A stretch of DNA of 64,000 nucleotides from Candidatus Sulfopaludibacter sp. SbA3 (lineage in GTDB: Bacteria > Acidobacteriota > Terriglobia > Bryobacterales > Bryobacteraceae), in contig CAMDCN010000002.1 in NCBI GenBank assembly GCA_945890485.1, positions 248,001 to 312,000 of the forward strand. Reading direction: 5' to 3'. A program made the position numbers and the translations under genes. The notes under the pieces were generated by a model, which saw only the letters and a list, made by a program, of their open reading frames with translations, was not told the origin of the DNA and ran no database searches. How positions within the stretch are numbered: position 1 is the stretch's first letter; each line of letters starts with the position of its first letter. Below, one piece after another: positions 35,415 to 43,025 of this stretch.

Positions 35415-36585
35415 TGGGAACCTTCAGCGGACGGACAAGGCGGAAGCCGAGGAACTGTGCATCCGTGAGATACCAGATGGACTTGGGCAACTGCGGATCC
35501 TGCATCTTCCACTGCGGATCGGACCAGATGCGCTGGCCGCAGCCGAGCTTTTCGGCCGGGTCGGACCAGGCGCCGCCCTTGGCGACGTGCGGATACGGTT
35601 TGGTCGAGACGATGTAGCCTTCGGGCGGGAGCGGCTTGCCGTAGGCCTTTTCGTCGTACTGGTCGAGGGTCCATTCGGCGACGTTGCCGAGCATGTCGTA
35701 GATGCCGAGCTTGTTCGGCTTCTTCTTCGCGACCTGCTCGTACTTCTCGGGGGCGTTGTCGGTGTACCAGGAGCGTTCGTTGATGGGCGTCGCTTCGGTG
35801 TCGCCGAGGCGGCAGGCGTGTTCCCATTCGGCTTCGGTGGGCAGGCGGTAGAACTGGCCCGTCTTCGCCGAGAGCCATTGGGCGTACTTGTTGGCCGCGT
35901 GCTGGGTCATCGAGATGGCGGGGTAGCCGTTGATGCCCATGCCGAACGACATTTCGACGTACGGCTTGGTGGGCCGGGAGATGGCTTCGACAACGGGGTT
36001 TTCGCCGCGGACCTCGTTGGCGAGATTCTGGAACATGAAGAGGCGGTACTCGTCCCAGGTGACTTCGTGCGAAGCCATCCAGAACGGCGCGACCTTCGCA
36101 TCGCCGGGGACGGGCACCATTTCAAACTCGACGGTGGAGTTCGGGATGGTGCGCTTGTACGGCTTGAGTTCGGTGGCCTGCTCCATTTTGGGGTGGATGC
36201 GGGCCACGAGGGCCTGGTCGTCCTTGATCTTCTGGATCGGCACCTTCAGGGTAAGCGTTTCGGGCCAGGGGGCTCCGGCGGCGATCCAGGCTTTCAGGAT
36301 GGCTCGCTGAGCGGGTGGGATCTGTTGCCCGCCGGGGGGCATGGCCATGGACGTGCCGGGAGCTAGCTCCGTGGTGCTATAGAGCAAAGATTTGGCGGGG
36401 TCGCCGGGGACCAGCGCCGGCCCGCGCGTGCCGCCTTTGAGGGCGGCGGCGCGGGTGTGGAGCCGGAGGCCGGAGAGGCCTTTTTCGGCTCCGTGGCAGG
36501 AGAGGCACTGCTGCTCCAGAACCTGGCCAAACTCGGGCGTTTGCGCGAAGGCGAGGAGCGGGAGAAAGTAGAGACTGAAGCGCAT
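35365..36585 (-). CDS. Secreted c-type-cytochrome/FGE-sulfatase domain fusion protein
   Basis: 406 residues from the ATG at 36585, whose TAATG overlaps the oxidoreductase stop; the frame stays open upstream to 36954 but that part is antisense to nothing sensible. Signal peptide about 1-15. A short haem region has CLSCH at 27-31 with the PSCyt1-type GLRLHTRAAALKGGTRGPALVPGDPAKS. From about 145 comes the formylglycine-generating-enzyme fold (FWMASHEVTWDEYRLF, YRLPTEAEWEHACRLG, LGNVAEWTLDQYDEKAYG). The catalytic Cys pair of true FGE is not complete: only one Cys remains, in KLGCGQRI. It is therefore probably not a sulfatase activator. Confidence 0.78.
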   Translation of the reverse strand: MRFSLYFLPLLAFAQTPEFGQVLEQQCLSCHGAEKGLSGLRLHTRAAALKGGTRGPALVPGDPAKSLLYSTTELAPGTSMAMPPGGQQIPPAQRAILKAWIAAGAPWPETLTLKVPIQKIKDDQALVARIHPKMEQATELKPYKRTIPNSTVEFEMVPVPGDAKVAPFWMASHEVTWDEYRLFMFQNLANEVRGENPVVEAISRPTKPYVEMSFGMGINGYPAISMTQHAANKYAQWLSAKTGQFYRLPTEAEWEHACRLGDTEATPINERSWYTDNAPEKYEQVAKKKPNKLGIYDMLGNVAEWTLDQYDEKAYGKPLPPEGYIVSTKPYPHVAKGGAWSDPAEKLGCGQRIWSDPQWKMQDPQLPKSIWYLTDAQFLGFRLVRPLKVPSAAQMFRYWNNGVERE

Positions 36586-37850
36586 TAGACGAATTTGGTA
36601 CGGCCGGGGAGCGGCATGGGTTCGTTCTGTACGGTACCGGACCATTCGACCTTGTCCGGGAAGATTTTGTGCTGCGAGGCCATGAGCTGCTCCCAGGTGA
36701 TCTGCTGGCCGGTGTAAGCGGCCATGCGGCCCATGATGCCGAGGAGCGTCGAGGTACACATGCGTTCGCCGTCGTTGAGCGGGGCGCCTTTGCGGATGCC
36801 GGCGAACAGGTCGTCGTGCTCCTTTTGGTACATGTCGTACTTCTGGCCGGAGAAGGTCCAGGGGTTCTGGCCGACGATGCGGGGATTGGGGCCACGGCCA
36901 ATGATGGCCTGGCCTTTGGTGCCCATGATGTAGTCGGCGTTTTCGTTGTAGCAACCTTCCATTTGGCGGTTGGAGACGAAGGCGCGGACGTTATTGGGAT
37001 AGAGGTAGTTGACCGAGAAATGGTCGTAGATGTTGCCGCCTTCGGCCGGAATCTGGCGGCCGCCGGTGGCGACGCAGGAGACGGGGGGCTGGTCGTTGAA
37101 GGCCCAAGCGACTTTGTCGACGGTGTGGATGGCCTGTTCGACGAGCGAATCGCCGCAGAGCCATTGGAAGTTGTACCAGTTGCGGATCTGCCATTCGACG
37201 TCGGACATGCCGGCGGGCCGGGTGTCGGCGGGGGGCATGGGCTTCACCGGATTGGTGTAGTAGGTGCCGTAGTAGGAGACGATGTCGCCGATGGCGCCGC
37301 CCTTGATCTTGTCGAAGGTTTCGACGATGTAGTTGGAATAGCGCCAGCAGAAGCCGGCGACGAGGGAGAGGTTTTTCTCCTTCGCCATCTTCGAGGTTTC
37401 CATGACGTGGCGGATGCCGGGGACGTCAACGGCCATGGGCTTTTCGCAGAAGACGTGCTTGCCCTTCTCGATGGCGTAGCGGAGCTGGGAGGGACGGAAG
37501 CCGGGAGGGGTGGCGAGGAGGACGACGTCGACGTCGGAGTTGATGAGCTTTTCGTAGGCGTCTAGGCCGACAAACATGTTGGCCTTTTCGACCTTGACCT
37601 TGTCGCCGTGGATTTTCTTCAGGCGGTCGACGGATTCGTCGATGCGTTCCTGGAACACGTCGGCCATGACGGTGAGGTTGGCGAAGTCATCGGCCTTGAG
37701 GGCTTGGGAGGCGGCGCCGGTGCCGCGGCCGCCGCAGCCGACGAGGCCGACTTTGATGGCCTTCGAGCCTTGCATGGCGGAGAGGACGGCGGGGGCGCCG
37801 AGGATGAGGGCTCCGGACTTCAAGAAATCACGGCGAGGGTTCTGTTCCAT
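36585..37850 (-). CDS. Tat-exported Gfo/Idh/MocA family oxidoreductase
   Basis: 421 residues from the ATG at 37850. A twin-arginine leader (RRDFLKSGALILGAPAVLSA) is followed by the Rossmann motif VGLVGCGGRGTGAA, the family EKPMAV and the C-terminal DLFAGIRKGAPLNDGERMCTSTL. It resembles the large Solibacteres/Planctomycetes group related to glycosidases or inositol/glucose 3-dehydrogenases acting in the periplasm. It is first in a minus-strand run that continues through the cytochrome-FGE protein, ApbE, the TonB receptor and the phosphoesterase. It is divergent from the SDR gene with 70 bases between. Confidence 0.85.
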   Translation of the reverse strand: MEQNPRRDFLKSGALILGAPAVLSAMQGSKAIKVGLVGCGGRGTGAASQALKADDFANLTVMADVFQERIDESVDRLKKIHGDKVKVEKANMFVGLDAYEKLINSDVDVVLLATPPGFRPSQLRYAIEKGKHVFCEKPMAVDVPGIRHVMETSKMAKEKNLSLVAGFCWRYSNYIVETFDKIKGGAIGDIVSYYGTYYTNPVKPMPPADTRPAGMSDVEWQIRNWYNFQWLCGDSLVEQAIHTVDKVAWAFNDQPPVSCVATGGRQIPAEGGNIYDHFSVNYLYPNNVRAFVSNRQMEGCYNENADYIMGTKGQAIIGRGPNPRIVGQNPWTFSGQKYDMYQKEHDDLFAGIRKGAPLNDGERMCTSTLLGIMGRMAAYTGQQITWEQLMASQHKIFPDKVEWSGTVQNEPMPLPGRTKFV

Positions 37851-37920
37851 ATGGACTAGGATATACCCGCTGTCAGGAGGCCGGGTACGGCGGGACGAGC
37901 GATATACTGCTGGGAGAGTT

Positions 37921-38697
37921 ATGGCAAAGAATTTCATGGATTTGACAGGCCGCGTGGCGGTCGTGATGGGCGGGACGTCGGGAATCGGCGCCGTGCTGGC
38001 GGTTGGATTAGCCGAGGCCGGAGCGACGGTGGTGCCAACCGGCCGGCGCGAGGCGGAACTGAATACCGTCTGCGGGCAGATTGAAGCGCTGGGCGGCAAG
38101 ACGCTGCGGCAGATGTGCGACGTGCAGAAGCGGGAATCGATCGACGCGCTGCGCGACGCCGTGGTGGCAAAGTTCGGCCGGGTGGACATTTTGTTGAATG
38201 TCGCCGGGATGACCTTCCGCAAGAAGACCGTGCAGGTGGAAGAGGCCGAGTGGAACCGGCTGATGGACGTGAACGTGACCGGCACGTTGCGCGCTTGCCA
38301 AAGCTTTTATGAGCCGCTGAAGGCGCACGGCGTCGGGCGCGTGATCAACATCGCCTCGCTGAGTTCGTACGTCGGGCTGTTGGAAGTGACGGCCTACGCC
38401 ACGTCGAAGGCCGCGGTGCTGCAGTTGACGCGGCAGTTGGCTGTCGAATGGGCGAAGGAAGGCATCAACGTGAACGCGATCGCGCCGGGCGTATTCCGCA
38501 CCGAGTTGAACGCCGCGCTGCTGGATGGCACCGAGCGCGGCAAGGAGTTCCTGATGCGGACGCCGATGAAACGGTTCGGACAGCGGCAGGAGCTCTTGGG
38601 CGCGGCGCTGTTATTGGCTTCCGACGCGGCGAGCTACATTACCGGGCAGTGCATCGCGGTGGACGGCGGATTCCTGGCGAGCGGCGTCAACCAATAG
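37921..38697 (+). CDS. Short-chain dehydrogenase/reductase (SDR)
   Basis: 258 residues from the ATG at 37921; the frame is open upstream, but only this start gives a normal N-terminus. The cofactor loop is VVMGGTSGIG at about 14-23, LNVAG is at about 92-96, and the catalytic Ser plus YATSK (Tyr and Lys) lie at about 146-164. The C-terminus GQCIAVDGGFLASG is classical. Gluconate 5-dehydrogenase and 3-oxoacyl reductase types both fit; pairing with a divergent Gfo/Idh/MocA enzyme favours sugar or sugar-acid metabolism. Confidence 0.87.
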   Translation: MAKNFMDLTGRVAVVMGGTSGIGAVLAVGLAEAGATVVPTGRREAELNTVCGQIEALGGKTLRQMCDVQKRESIDALRDAVVAKFGRVDILLNVAGMTFRKKTVQVEEAEWNRLMDVNVTGTLRACQSFYEPLKAHGVGRVINIASLSSYVGLLEVTAYATSKAAVLQLTRQLAVEWAKEGINVNAIAPGVFRTELNAALLDGTERGKEFLMRTPMKRFGQRQELLGAALLLASDAASYITGQCIAVDGGFLASGVNQ

Positions 38698-38712
38698 CAA
38701 AACAGTGCGGAC

Positions 38713-38747
38713 GTCGGCCGGTGAGCGCATCGAGTTCACCGGCCGAC
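38713..38747. terminator. Perfect 12-base-stem hairpin between convergent genes
   Basis: GTCGGCCGGTGA (38713-38724), an 11-base loop, then TCACCGGCCGAC (38736-38747). It sits 15 bases past the SDR stop, within the 137-base gap before the MOSC stop at 38835. There is no T-run on either side, so it is a bidirectional hairpin terminator or transcript-end stabiliser rather than a classical intrinsic terminator. Confidence 0.6.
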
Positions 38748-38834
38748 GGCGCGTATTGAGCTGGCCGTGAGTTCTTCGCCGGGCCCGCGGCATGGGCCTC
38801 GCCGACAGCGGTGAGCAGGTTGCTGACGGCAGGG

Positions 38835-39458
38835 TCAGAACCGGCGGCCTAGTTCGTGTTTCCAACTCGCGGAGAGCTCGGCGAGTCCGCAAAGCGCCTG
38901 GGCTAAGGCGGCGTTGGACTTTTCGGCGTGCATCACCTGGTTGGCGCGAGCGACCGTCCAATCGGGATGGGGGCGGGTCAGCAGGCTGACTTCATCGCCG
39001 GGGGAAACGGGGCCTTCCGTGAGCACACGGTGGTACCAGCCGGTGCGGCCGGTTTCGATCATCTGAACTACCAGGTCTTTGATGCCCCACCGCTTCGCCT
39101 GTTTCCAGCAGGGTTGGCGGGGCTGGCTGATCTGGAGCGTCAGCGTCTCGCCGAAGCGCCAGGTATCGCCGACACAAACGGTGGCCTCGTCGAGACCAAG
39201 GATCGTTAGATTCTCACCGAGCGCGCCGCCGGTCCAATCGGGATTGCCGGTCTCCTGACGCCAGAGCGGATACTGGGCGGCGGAACCGGCCAGCACGGCT
39301 TTGTCAATTCCGCCGTGGTTCTTCGTATTCGCGAACTCATCGCCGGCGAGGCCGAGAGAATGGACAAACACCGGGCCCGGCACCTGATATTTGTAGGTGG
39401 CGGTGGTCCAATCCCCAAGGTCCTGCACTTGACCGATCTGAACGGATTCGACTCGCAT
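38835..39458 (-). CDS. MOSC domain protein (YiiM-like)
   Basis: 207 residues from the ATG at 39458. The MOSC beta barrel is clear: GLAGDEFANTKNHGGIDKAVLAG, GALGENLTILGLDEATVCVGDTW and the signature QPRQPCWKQAKRWG with the conserved Cys. The tail WTVARANQVMHAEK matches the YiiM-type C-terminal extension. These proteins bind molybdenum cofactor and reduce N-hydroxylated compounds. It is convergent with the SDR and divergent from tatA with 118 bases between the starts. Confidence 0.83.
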   Translation of the reverse strand: MRVESVQIGQVQDLGDWTTATYKYQVPGPVFVHSLGLAGDEFANTKNHGGIDKAVLAGSAAQYPLWRQETGNPDWTGGALGENLTILGLDEATVCVGDTWRFGETLTLQISQPRQPCWKQAKRWGIKDLVVQMIETGRTGWYHRVLTEGPVSPGDEVSLLTRPHPDWTVARANQVMHAEKSNAALAQALCGLAELSASWKHELGRRF

Positions 39459-39576
39459 AGCTCTTCGGATCAGTTTAGCGGAGAGCAGGCGATGGCCGGG
39501 GAAAGCCTCGGTCGCGGGGTACCCTGTGATAGACTGAAGCAGAATTCTCATTCCTCAAGGGAGGTAACACCAATCC

Positions 39577-40047
39577 ATGGGCTCGCTCGGCACTCAGGAG
39601 ATGATCCTGATTTTCATCCTGGCCCTGCTGGTTTTCGGTCCTAAGAAGTTACCGGAATTGGGCAGGACAGTGGCGAAAGCGATGGGCGAATTCCGGCGGG
39701 CATCGTCGGAGTTGCGGTCTACGTTTGAGCGCGAAATGAACTCCTTGGAGCGGGATAACGGATCGATGAAGGAGCTGAACGAGCTCCGGGATGTAACGCG
39801 TGAGTTCCAGAACGAGATCACGAACTACGACGACTCGTCTTATTACGACTACGGGGAATCGACCCCGCAGTTGACAGATTCCACCGCAACCTCTTCAACC
39901 ACGGTAAGCGCATCCGCACCTCAGGGCGCTGAACAGACCACTTTAGTTGAGACACCGGCCGACATCGCCGCCGAACCCATCCCGGAGACTCCGTTGGTGG
40001 TAAAAGCGGCCGAAGGCACCGTGTCGCAAAACTCAGTGGCTAGTTAG
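39577..40047 (+). CDS. tatA: Sec-independent translocase TatA/TatB family protein
   Basis: 156 residues. The short N-terminal membrane helix (MILIFILALLVFGPKKLPELG, Phe-Gly hinge at 20-21) and the amphipathic helix to about 55 are typical. The ribosome binding site AGGGAGGT lies at 39558-39565, 11 bases from the ATG. Unlike most TatA, the tail is long (about 80 extra residues), acidic and Thr/Ser-rich, with a Tyr/Asp patch YDDSSYYDYGE at 84-94. With tatC 15 bases downstream it serves the many Tat substrates in this window. Whether it acts as TatA or TatB cannot be told from sequence. Confidence 0.9.
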   Translation: MGSLGTQEMILIFILALLVFGPKKLPELGRTVAKAMGEFRRASSELRSTFEREMNSLERDNGSMKELNELRDVTREFQNEITNYDDSSYYDYGESTPQLTDSTATSSTTVSASAPQGAEQTTLVETPADIAAEPIPETPLVVKAAEGTVSQNSVAS

Positions 40048-40062
40048 TCAACACCGTACTAT

Positions 40063-41250
40063 ATGTCATCGGAAGAGCAGAAGGGGCCCGTCCCCGACAG
40101 TGAACTTGTGCCGGTAGAACCGGAAAGCACCCCGGTCGCGAAGACCGACGAGGACCCCTCTGCGTCCGAGGAGACGCACGTCTCCCATGAGCAAACGACG
40201 GATGCTGACCACGATTCCCATTATTATGATGGGTATACGTACGATGACCCGTACTCGCAGGTAGACAATACGCCGGCCACAACCACGGCCGTGACTGCCC
40301 CGCTGGTGCCCGCTTCTTCGGGGGGCGGCACGACCCCGCCTCCGTCCTCCACGCCCGATGAGGAGGACGAAGACGACGACGGCATGCTCCGGATGAGCTT
40401 CCTCGAACACCTCGAGGAGTTGCGGAGCCGGTTGATCAAAGCGCTGGGCGGCGTAGCCGTGGCGTTTTTGCTGTCGATGATTTTCGCCAATGAGATCTGG
40501 AAAGCGATCTCCGACCCGGCCGCCGAAGCTTTGGCGCGGCTGGGCTACCCCCCAACGCTGAAGCAGTTGAGCCCGACCGACGCCTTCACCGTCATCTGGA
40601 TGAAGGTTCCGCTCCTCACAGCGACGTTCCTATCCTCCCCGTGGATTCTCTATCAGGTTTGGTCGTTCATCTCGCCGGGCTTGTACAAGAAAGAGCGCCG
40701 ATTCGCGGCCCCCTTTATCCTCTGCACCGCCGGCCTGTTCGTGTTGGGTGGCTTGTTCGCCTACTTTGTTGCCTTCCGGTTCGGCCTCGAGTTCCTGCTC
40801 GGCATGGGCAAGGACATCAATGTAGAGCCCGCGATCAACCTGGTCGATTACTTCGATCTGTTCGTGAACGTTTCGTTGGGCATCGGGCTGGTCTTCGAAA
40901 TGCCGGTTGCGGTGTTTTTCCTGACGTTCCTGCGGATTACGACGGCGAAATTCCTACTCGCGAATTCCCGGTACGCGATTCTGATCATCGTCATCCTGGC
41001 CGCCGTCGTGACGCCGACGCCGGACATCTTCAACCTGATGATCTTCTCCGTGCCGATGGTGTTCCTCTACTTCGTAGGGGTGTTTGCGAGCTACCTGCTC
41101 GAACTCCGCCGGAACGATGAGAGCTTCCCGTGGGCGTCGGTGCTGGTGATTGTGGCTTCTTTGCTGCTGGTCATCGCCGGACTTTTGTGGGTCGCCGTAT
41201 CGCGGTATGGCTATAAACTGGTCCCAGCCTGGCCCTTCCTGTTGCGGTGA
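40063..41250 (+). CDS. tatC: Sec-independent translocase TatC with a long acidic N-terminal extension
   Basis: 395 residues. The TatC core begins at about 111 (MSFLEHLEELRSRLIKAL, the signal-peptide recognition motif) and has six membrane helices, including PWILYQVWSFISPGLYKKERRF and VVTPTPDIFN. The core is preceded by about 108 acidic, Pro/Ser/Thr-rich residues that normal TatC proteins lack, with a Tyr/Asp patch HDSHYYDGYTYDDPYS at about 50-65 and a poly-acidic run just before the core. It forms the receptor of the Tat export machine in the inner membrane, next to TatA. Confidence 0.92.
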   Translation: MSSEEQKGPVPDSELVPVEPESTPVAKTDEDPSASEETHVSHEQTTDADHDSHYYDGYTYDDPYSQVDNTPATTTAVTAPLVPASSGGGTTPPPSSTPDEEDEDDDGMLRMSFLEHLEELRSRLIKALGGVAVAFLLSMIFANEIWKAISDPAAEALARLGYPPTLKQLSPTDAFTVIWMKVPLLTATFLSSPWILYQVWSFISPGLYKKERRFAAPFILCTAGLFVLGGLFAYFVAFRFGLEFLLGMGKDINVEPAINLVDYFDLFVNVSLGIGLVFEMPVAVFFLTFLRITTAKFLLANSRYAILIIVILAAVVTPTPDIFNLMIFSVPMVFLYFVGVFASYLLELRRNDESFPWASVLVIVASLLLVIAGLLWVAVSRYGYKLVPAWPFLLR

Positions 41251-41364
41251 ATTAACCCCTCCGATTAGTACTAAATCGTTCTAAAACAAGTACTTTCCGG
41301 CCATGTAAATTCATTAAAGCCGGGTTATCCTGCAAGGGAGTCGCCTTCGCCGCGGTGCACCCTG

Positions 41365-41571
41365 ATGGACCTATATCAAGCAATCCAAGAGCTGTACGAG
41401 GAGAAGCGCCGCCTCGACCAAGCCATCGCGGCGCTGGAGAGCCAAGGGATTGCCCCGGTGCCGCCCGTGCGACGCCGGGGCCGGAAATCGATGAACGACG
41501 CGGAGCGAAAGCAGGTCTCCGAGCGGATGCGGAAATACTGGGAGAGCCGAAGGGAACCAACCGACGGCTAG
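41365..41571 (+). CDS. Small basic protein, possible nucleic-acid binder
   Basis: 68 residues. An N-terminal helix (MDLYQAIQELYEEKRRLDQAIAALE) is followed by a Pro/Arg linker (PPVRRRGRKSM) and a second charged helix (DAERKQVSERMRKYWESRR). Proteins with the same RRRGRKSM...ERxQVSERMRxYW pattern are frequent in Acidobacteria and look like small DNA- or RNA-binding or antitoxin-like proteins, but I know of no tested function. Its TAG overlaps the methyltransferase TAG in the other strand (CTAG). Confidence 0.6.
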   Translation: MDLYQAIQELYEEKRRLDQAIAALESQGIAPVPPVRRRGRKSMNDAERKQVSERMRKYWESRREPTDG

Positions 41572-42233
41572 CGCTTAAAGAACCAGAGCCAAAAATACTG
41601 TTCGCCTGCTCCGTGCCGGTAGCGCGGTTCGAAACCGCAGCGTTCCGCCATGGCAACCGCCTGCTCATCGGAGAACGGCACACCCAGCCAAGTATCGTCC
41701 GGCGTCGTATTGAGGGTGACATCGCCCTGAACCTGGAACTTGAAAAGAGCGCCGGGGCGGAGCAGTCGCGAGACCTCGCGGACGTAGTTTTCAATCACTT
41801 CCCGGCTCGGGATGTGCTGGAAAACGATCGTTGAGAAAGCAAAATCGAACTCGGCCACCGGCACTACCGTCAGGTCAGTTCCGTTGTTCTGATATACGTG
41901 GGCGTGCGGGAACTTCGCTAGGGCCGCGGTGGCCTGGGCGACCATTTCCGGGCTGATGTCAACGGCATGCACCTCGCCGAACAGGCCGGCGAGTGCGCGG
42001 GTAACCCGTGCGGCTCCGCACCCGATTTCCAGGACACGCATCGCCTTCGGGTCCTTCCCCTGGCAGATGTTGGTCATGTCGGTGAGAATCTCTTCGGCTA
42101 CGGTCCGCTCGCCGGACTGGAAGAACTCGTCGTCCGTCCAATTCTGGTTGGCGGTATTGACGTAGTAGCGGGCGTTTTCGCGAGCGCGGGCGTCCCATTC
42201 GGCCCGCATTTTCGAGAGGATGTTATCAGCCAT
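41568..42233 (-). CDS. Class I SAM-dependent methyltransferase
   Basis: 221 residues. The SAM-binding motifs are present: VLEIGCGAARVTRAL (motif I), VHAVDISPEMVAQA and FDFAFSTIVFQHIPSREVI. It is a stand-alone methyltransferase domain (type 11/12-like) with no visible partner, so substrate unknown. It reads away from the tRNA gene and ends on the CTAG shared with the small basic protein. Confidence 0.82.
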   Translation of the reverse strand: MADNILSKMRAEWDARARENARYYVNTANQNWTDDEFFQSGERTVAEEILTDMTNICQGKDPKAMRVLEIGCGAARVTRALAGLFGEVHAVDISPEMVAQATAALAKFPHAHVYQNNGTDLTVVPVAEFDFAFSTIVFQHIPSREVIENYVREVSRLLRPGALFKFQVQGDVTLNTTPDDTWLGVPFSDEQAVAMAERCGFEPRYRHGAGEQYFWLWFFKR

Positions 42234-42277
42234 CGGAAAAGTTTATTGTACCCTGCCCACGACGGCCCACTCTTTTG

Positions 42278-42283
42278 TATACT
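42278..42283 (+). promoter_or_regulatory. Putative -10 box of the tRNA gene
   Basis: TATACT sits 14 bases upstream of the tRNA 5' end, at the right place for a transcript starting near 42290. No good -35 box at standard spacing was found. Confidence 0.4.
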
Positions 42284-42297
42284 GGTAAAAGTCGCGT

Positions 42298-42373
42298 GGG
42301 CGACTAGCTCAGTTGGGAGAGCACCACGTTCGCATCGTGGGGGTCGTGGGTTCGAGTCCCATGTCGTCCACCA
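42298..42373 (+). tRNA. tRNA-Ala (anticodon CGC)
   Basis: 76 bases with an encoded CCA end. The acceptor stem GGGCGAC/GTCGTCC has the G3:U70 wobble pair that identifies alanine tRNAs. The D arm is GCTC...GAGC, the anticodon stem is CCACG/CGTGG with loop TTCGCAT giving CGC, which reads GCG alanine codons, and the T arm is GTGGG TTCGAGT CCCAT. It lies 18 bases upstream of dcd and may be co-transcribed with it. Confidence 0.95.
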
Positions 42374-42391
42374 AAATCCTCCGGCATTGAC

Positions 42392-42976
42392 ATGGTCCTT
42401 TCGGACATCGATATTAAGCGCTACATGGCGGAGGGCAAGATCCGGATTGAACCGGAACTGCCAGCGGAACAGTATGGATCCTGTTCGGTAGATTTTCGTC
42501 TCGGCAACGAATTTAGCGTCTTCGAGCATTCGCGCTTTGCCTTTATCGATCCGCGTGATCGAGGGGCGATTCAGGACATGATGCGGACGATCATCGTCCC
42601 GCCGGGCGAGCCTTTCATTTTGCAGCCACGCGACTTCTGCCTGGCGATTACGGAAGAGCGCCTCGACTTGGCCGATGACGTTCTAGGGCGCCTGGAAGGT
42701 CGATCGAGCCTGGGGCGCATTGGCATTATCGTTCACGGGACGGCCGGCTTGTTCGATCCGGGTTGGACCGGAAAGGCTACGCTGGAGCTGTCGAACCTGG
42801 GCCGCGTTCCCGTGGCGCTATATCCGGGCATGCGGATCTGCTCGTTTACGTTTGAACAGCTGACGACACCTGTTTCCGTGCCCTACCGGGCCAAGCCGGG
42901 GAACAAGTACTCGGGCCAGACCAGCCCTTTGGCCTCAAGACTTTCCGGAGAAGTAAGCAAAGTTAACGAGCCGTAG
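42392..42976 (+). CDS. dcd: dCTP deaminase
   Basis: 194 residues, full length. It converts dCTP to dUTP (or to dUMP in bifunctional forms) for thymidylate synthesis. The dUTPase-like fold shows SCSVDFRLGNEF near 30, LGRLEGRSSLGRIGIIVHGTAGLFDPGW, then KATLELSNLGRVPVALYPGMRICSFTFEQL, containing the catalytic Glu of the LEL motif, and the closing GNKYSGQTSP that caps the nucleotide. The extended acidic tail SGEVSKVNEP is unremarkable. Confidence 0.92.
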   Translation: MVLSDIDIKRYMAEGKIRIEPELPAEQYGSCSVDFRLGNEFSVFEHSRFAFIDPRDRGAIQDMMRTIIVPPGEPFILQPRDFCLAITEERLDLADDVLGRLEGRSSLGRIGIIVHGTAGLFDPGWTGKATLELSNLGRVPVALYPGMRICSFTFEQLTTPVSVPYRAKPGNKYSGQTSPLASRLSGEVSKVNEP

Positions 42977-43025
42977 CCGCAGGTTTTCCTCATACGAATA
43001 GTCCAGTGGCCGATACCCCATTTTA

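Noticed and set aside
36586-36954. Upstream extension of the cytochrome-FGE frame
   Set aside because: Arg/His/Pro-rich shadow of the oxidoreductase gene. The signal peptide begins at 36585.
42298-42373. tRNA gene as an integration site for a mobile element
   Set aside because: No integrase, no duplicated tRNA 3' end and only housekeeping genes downstream.
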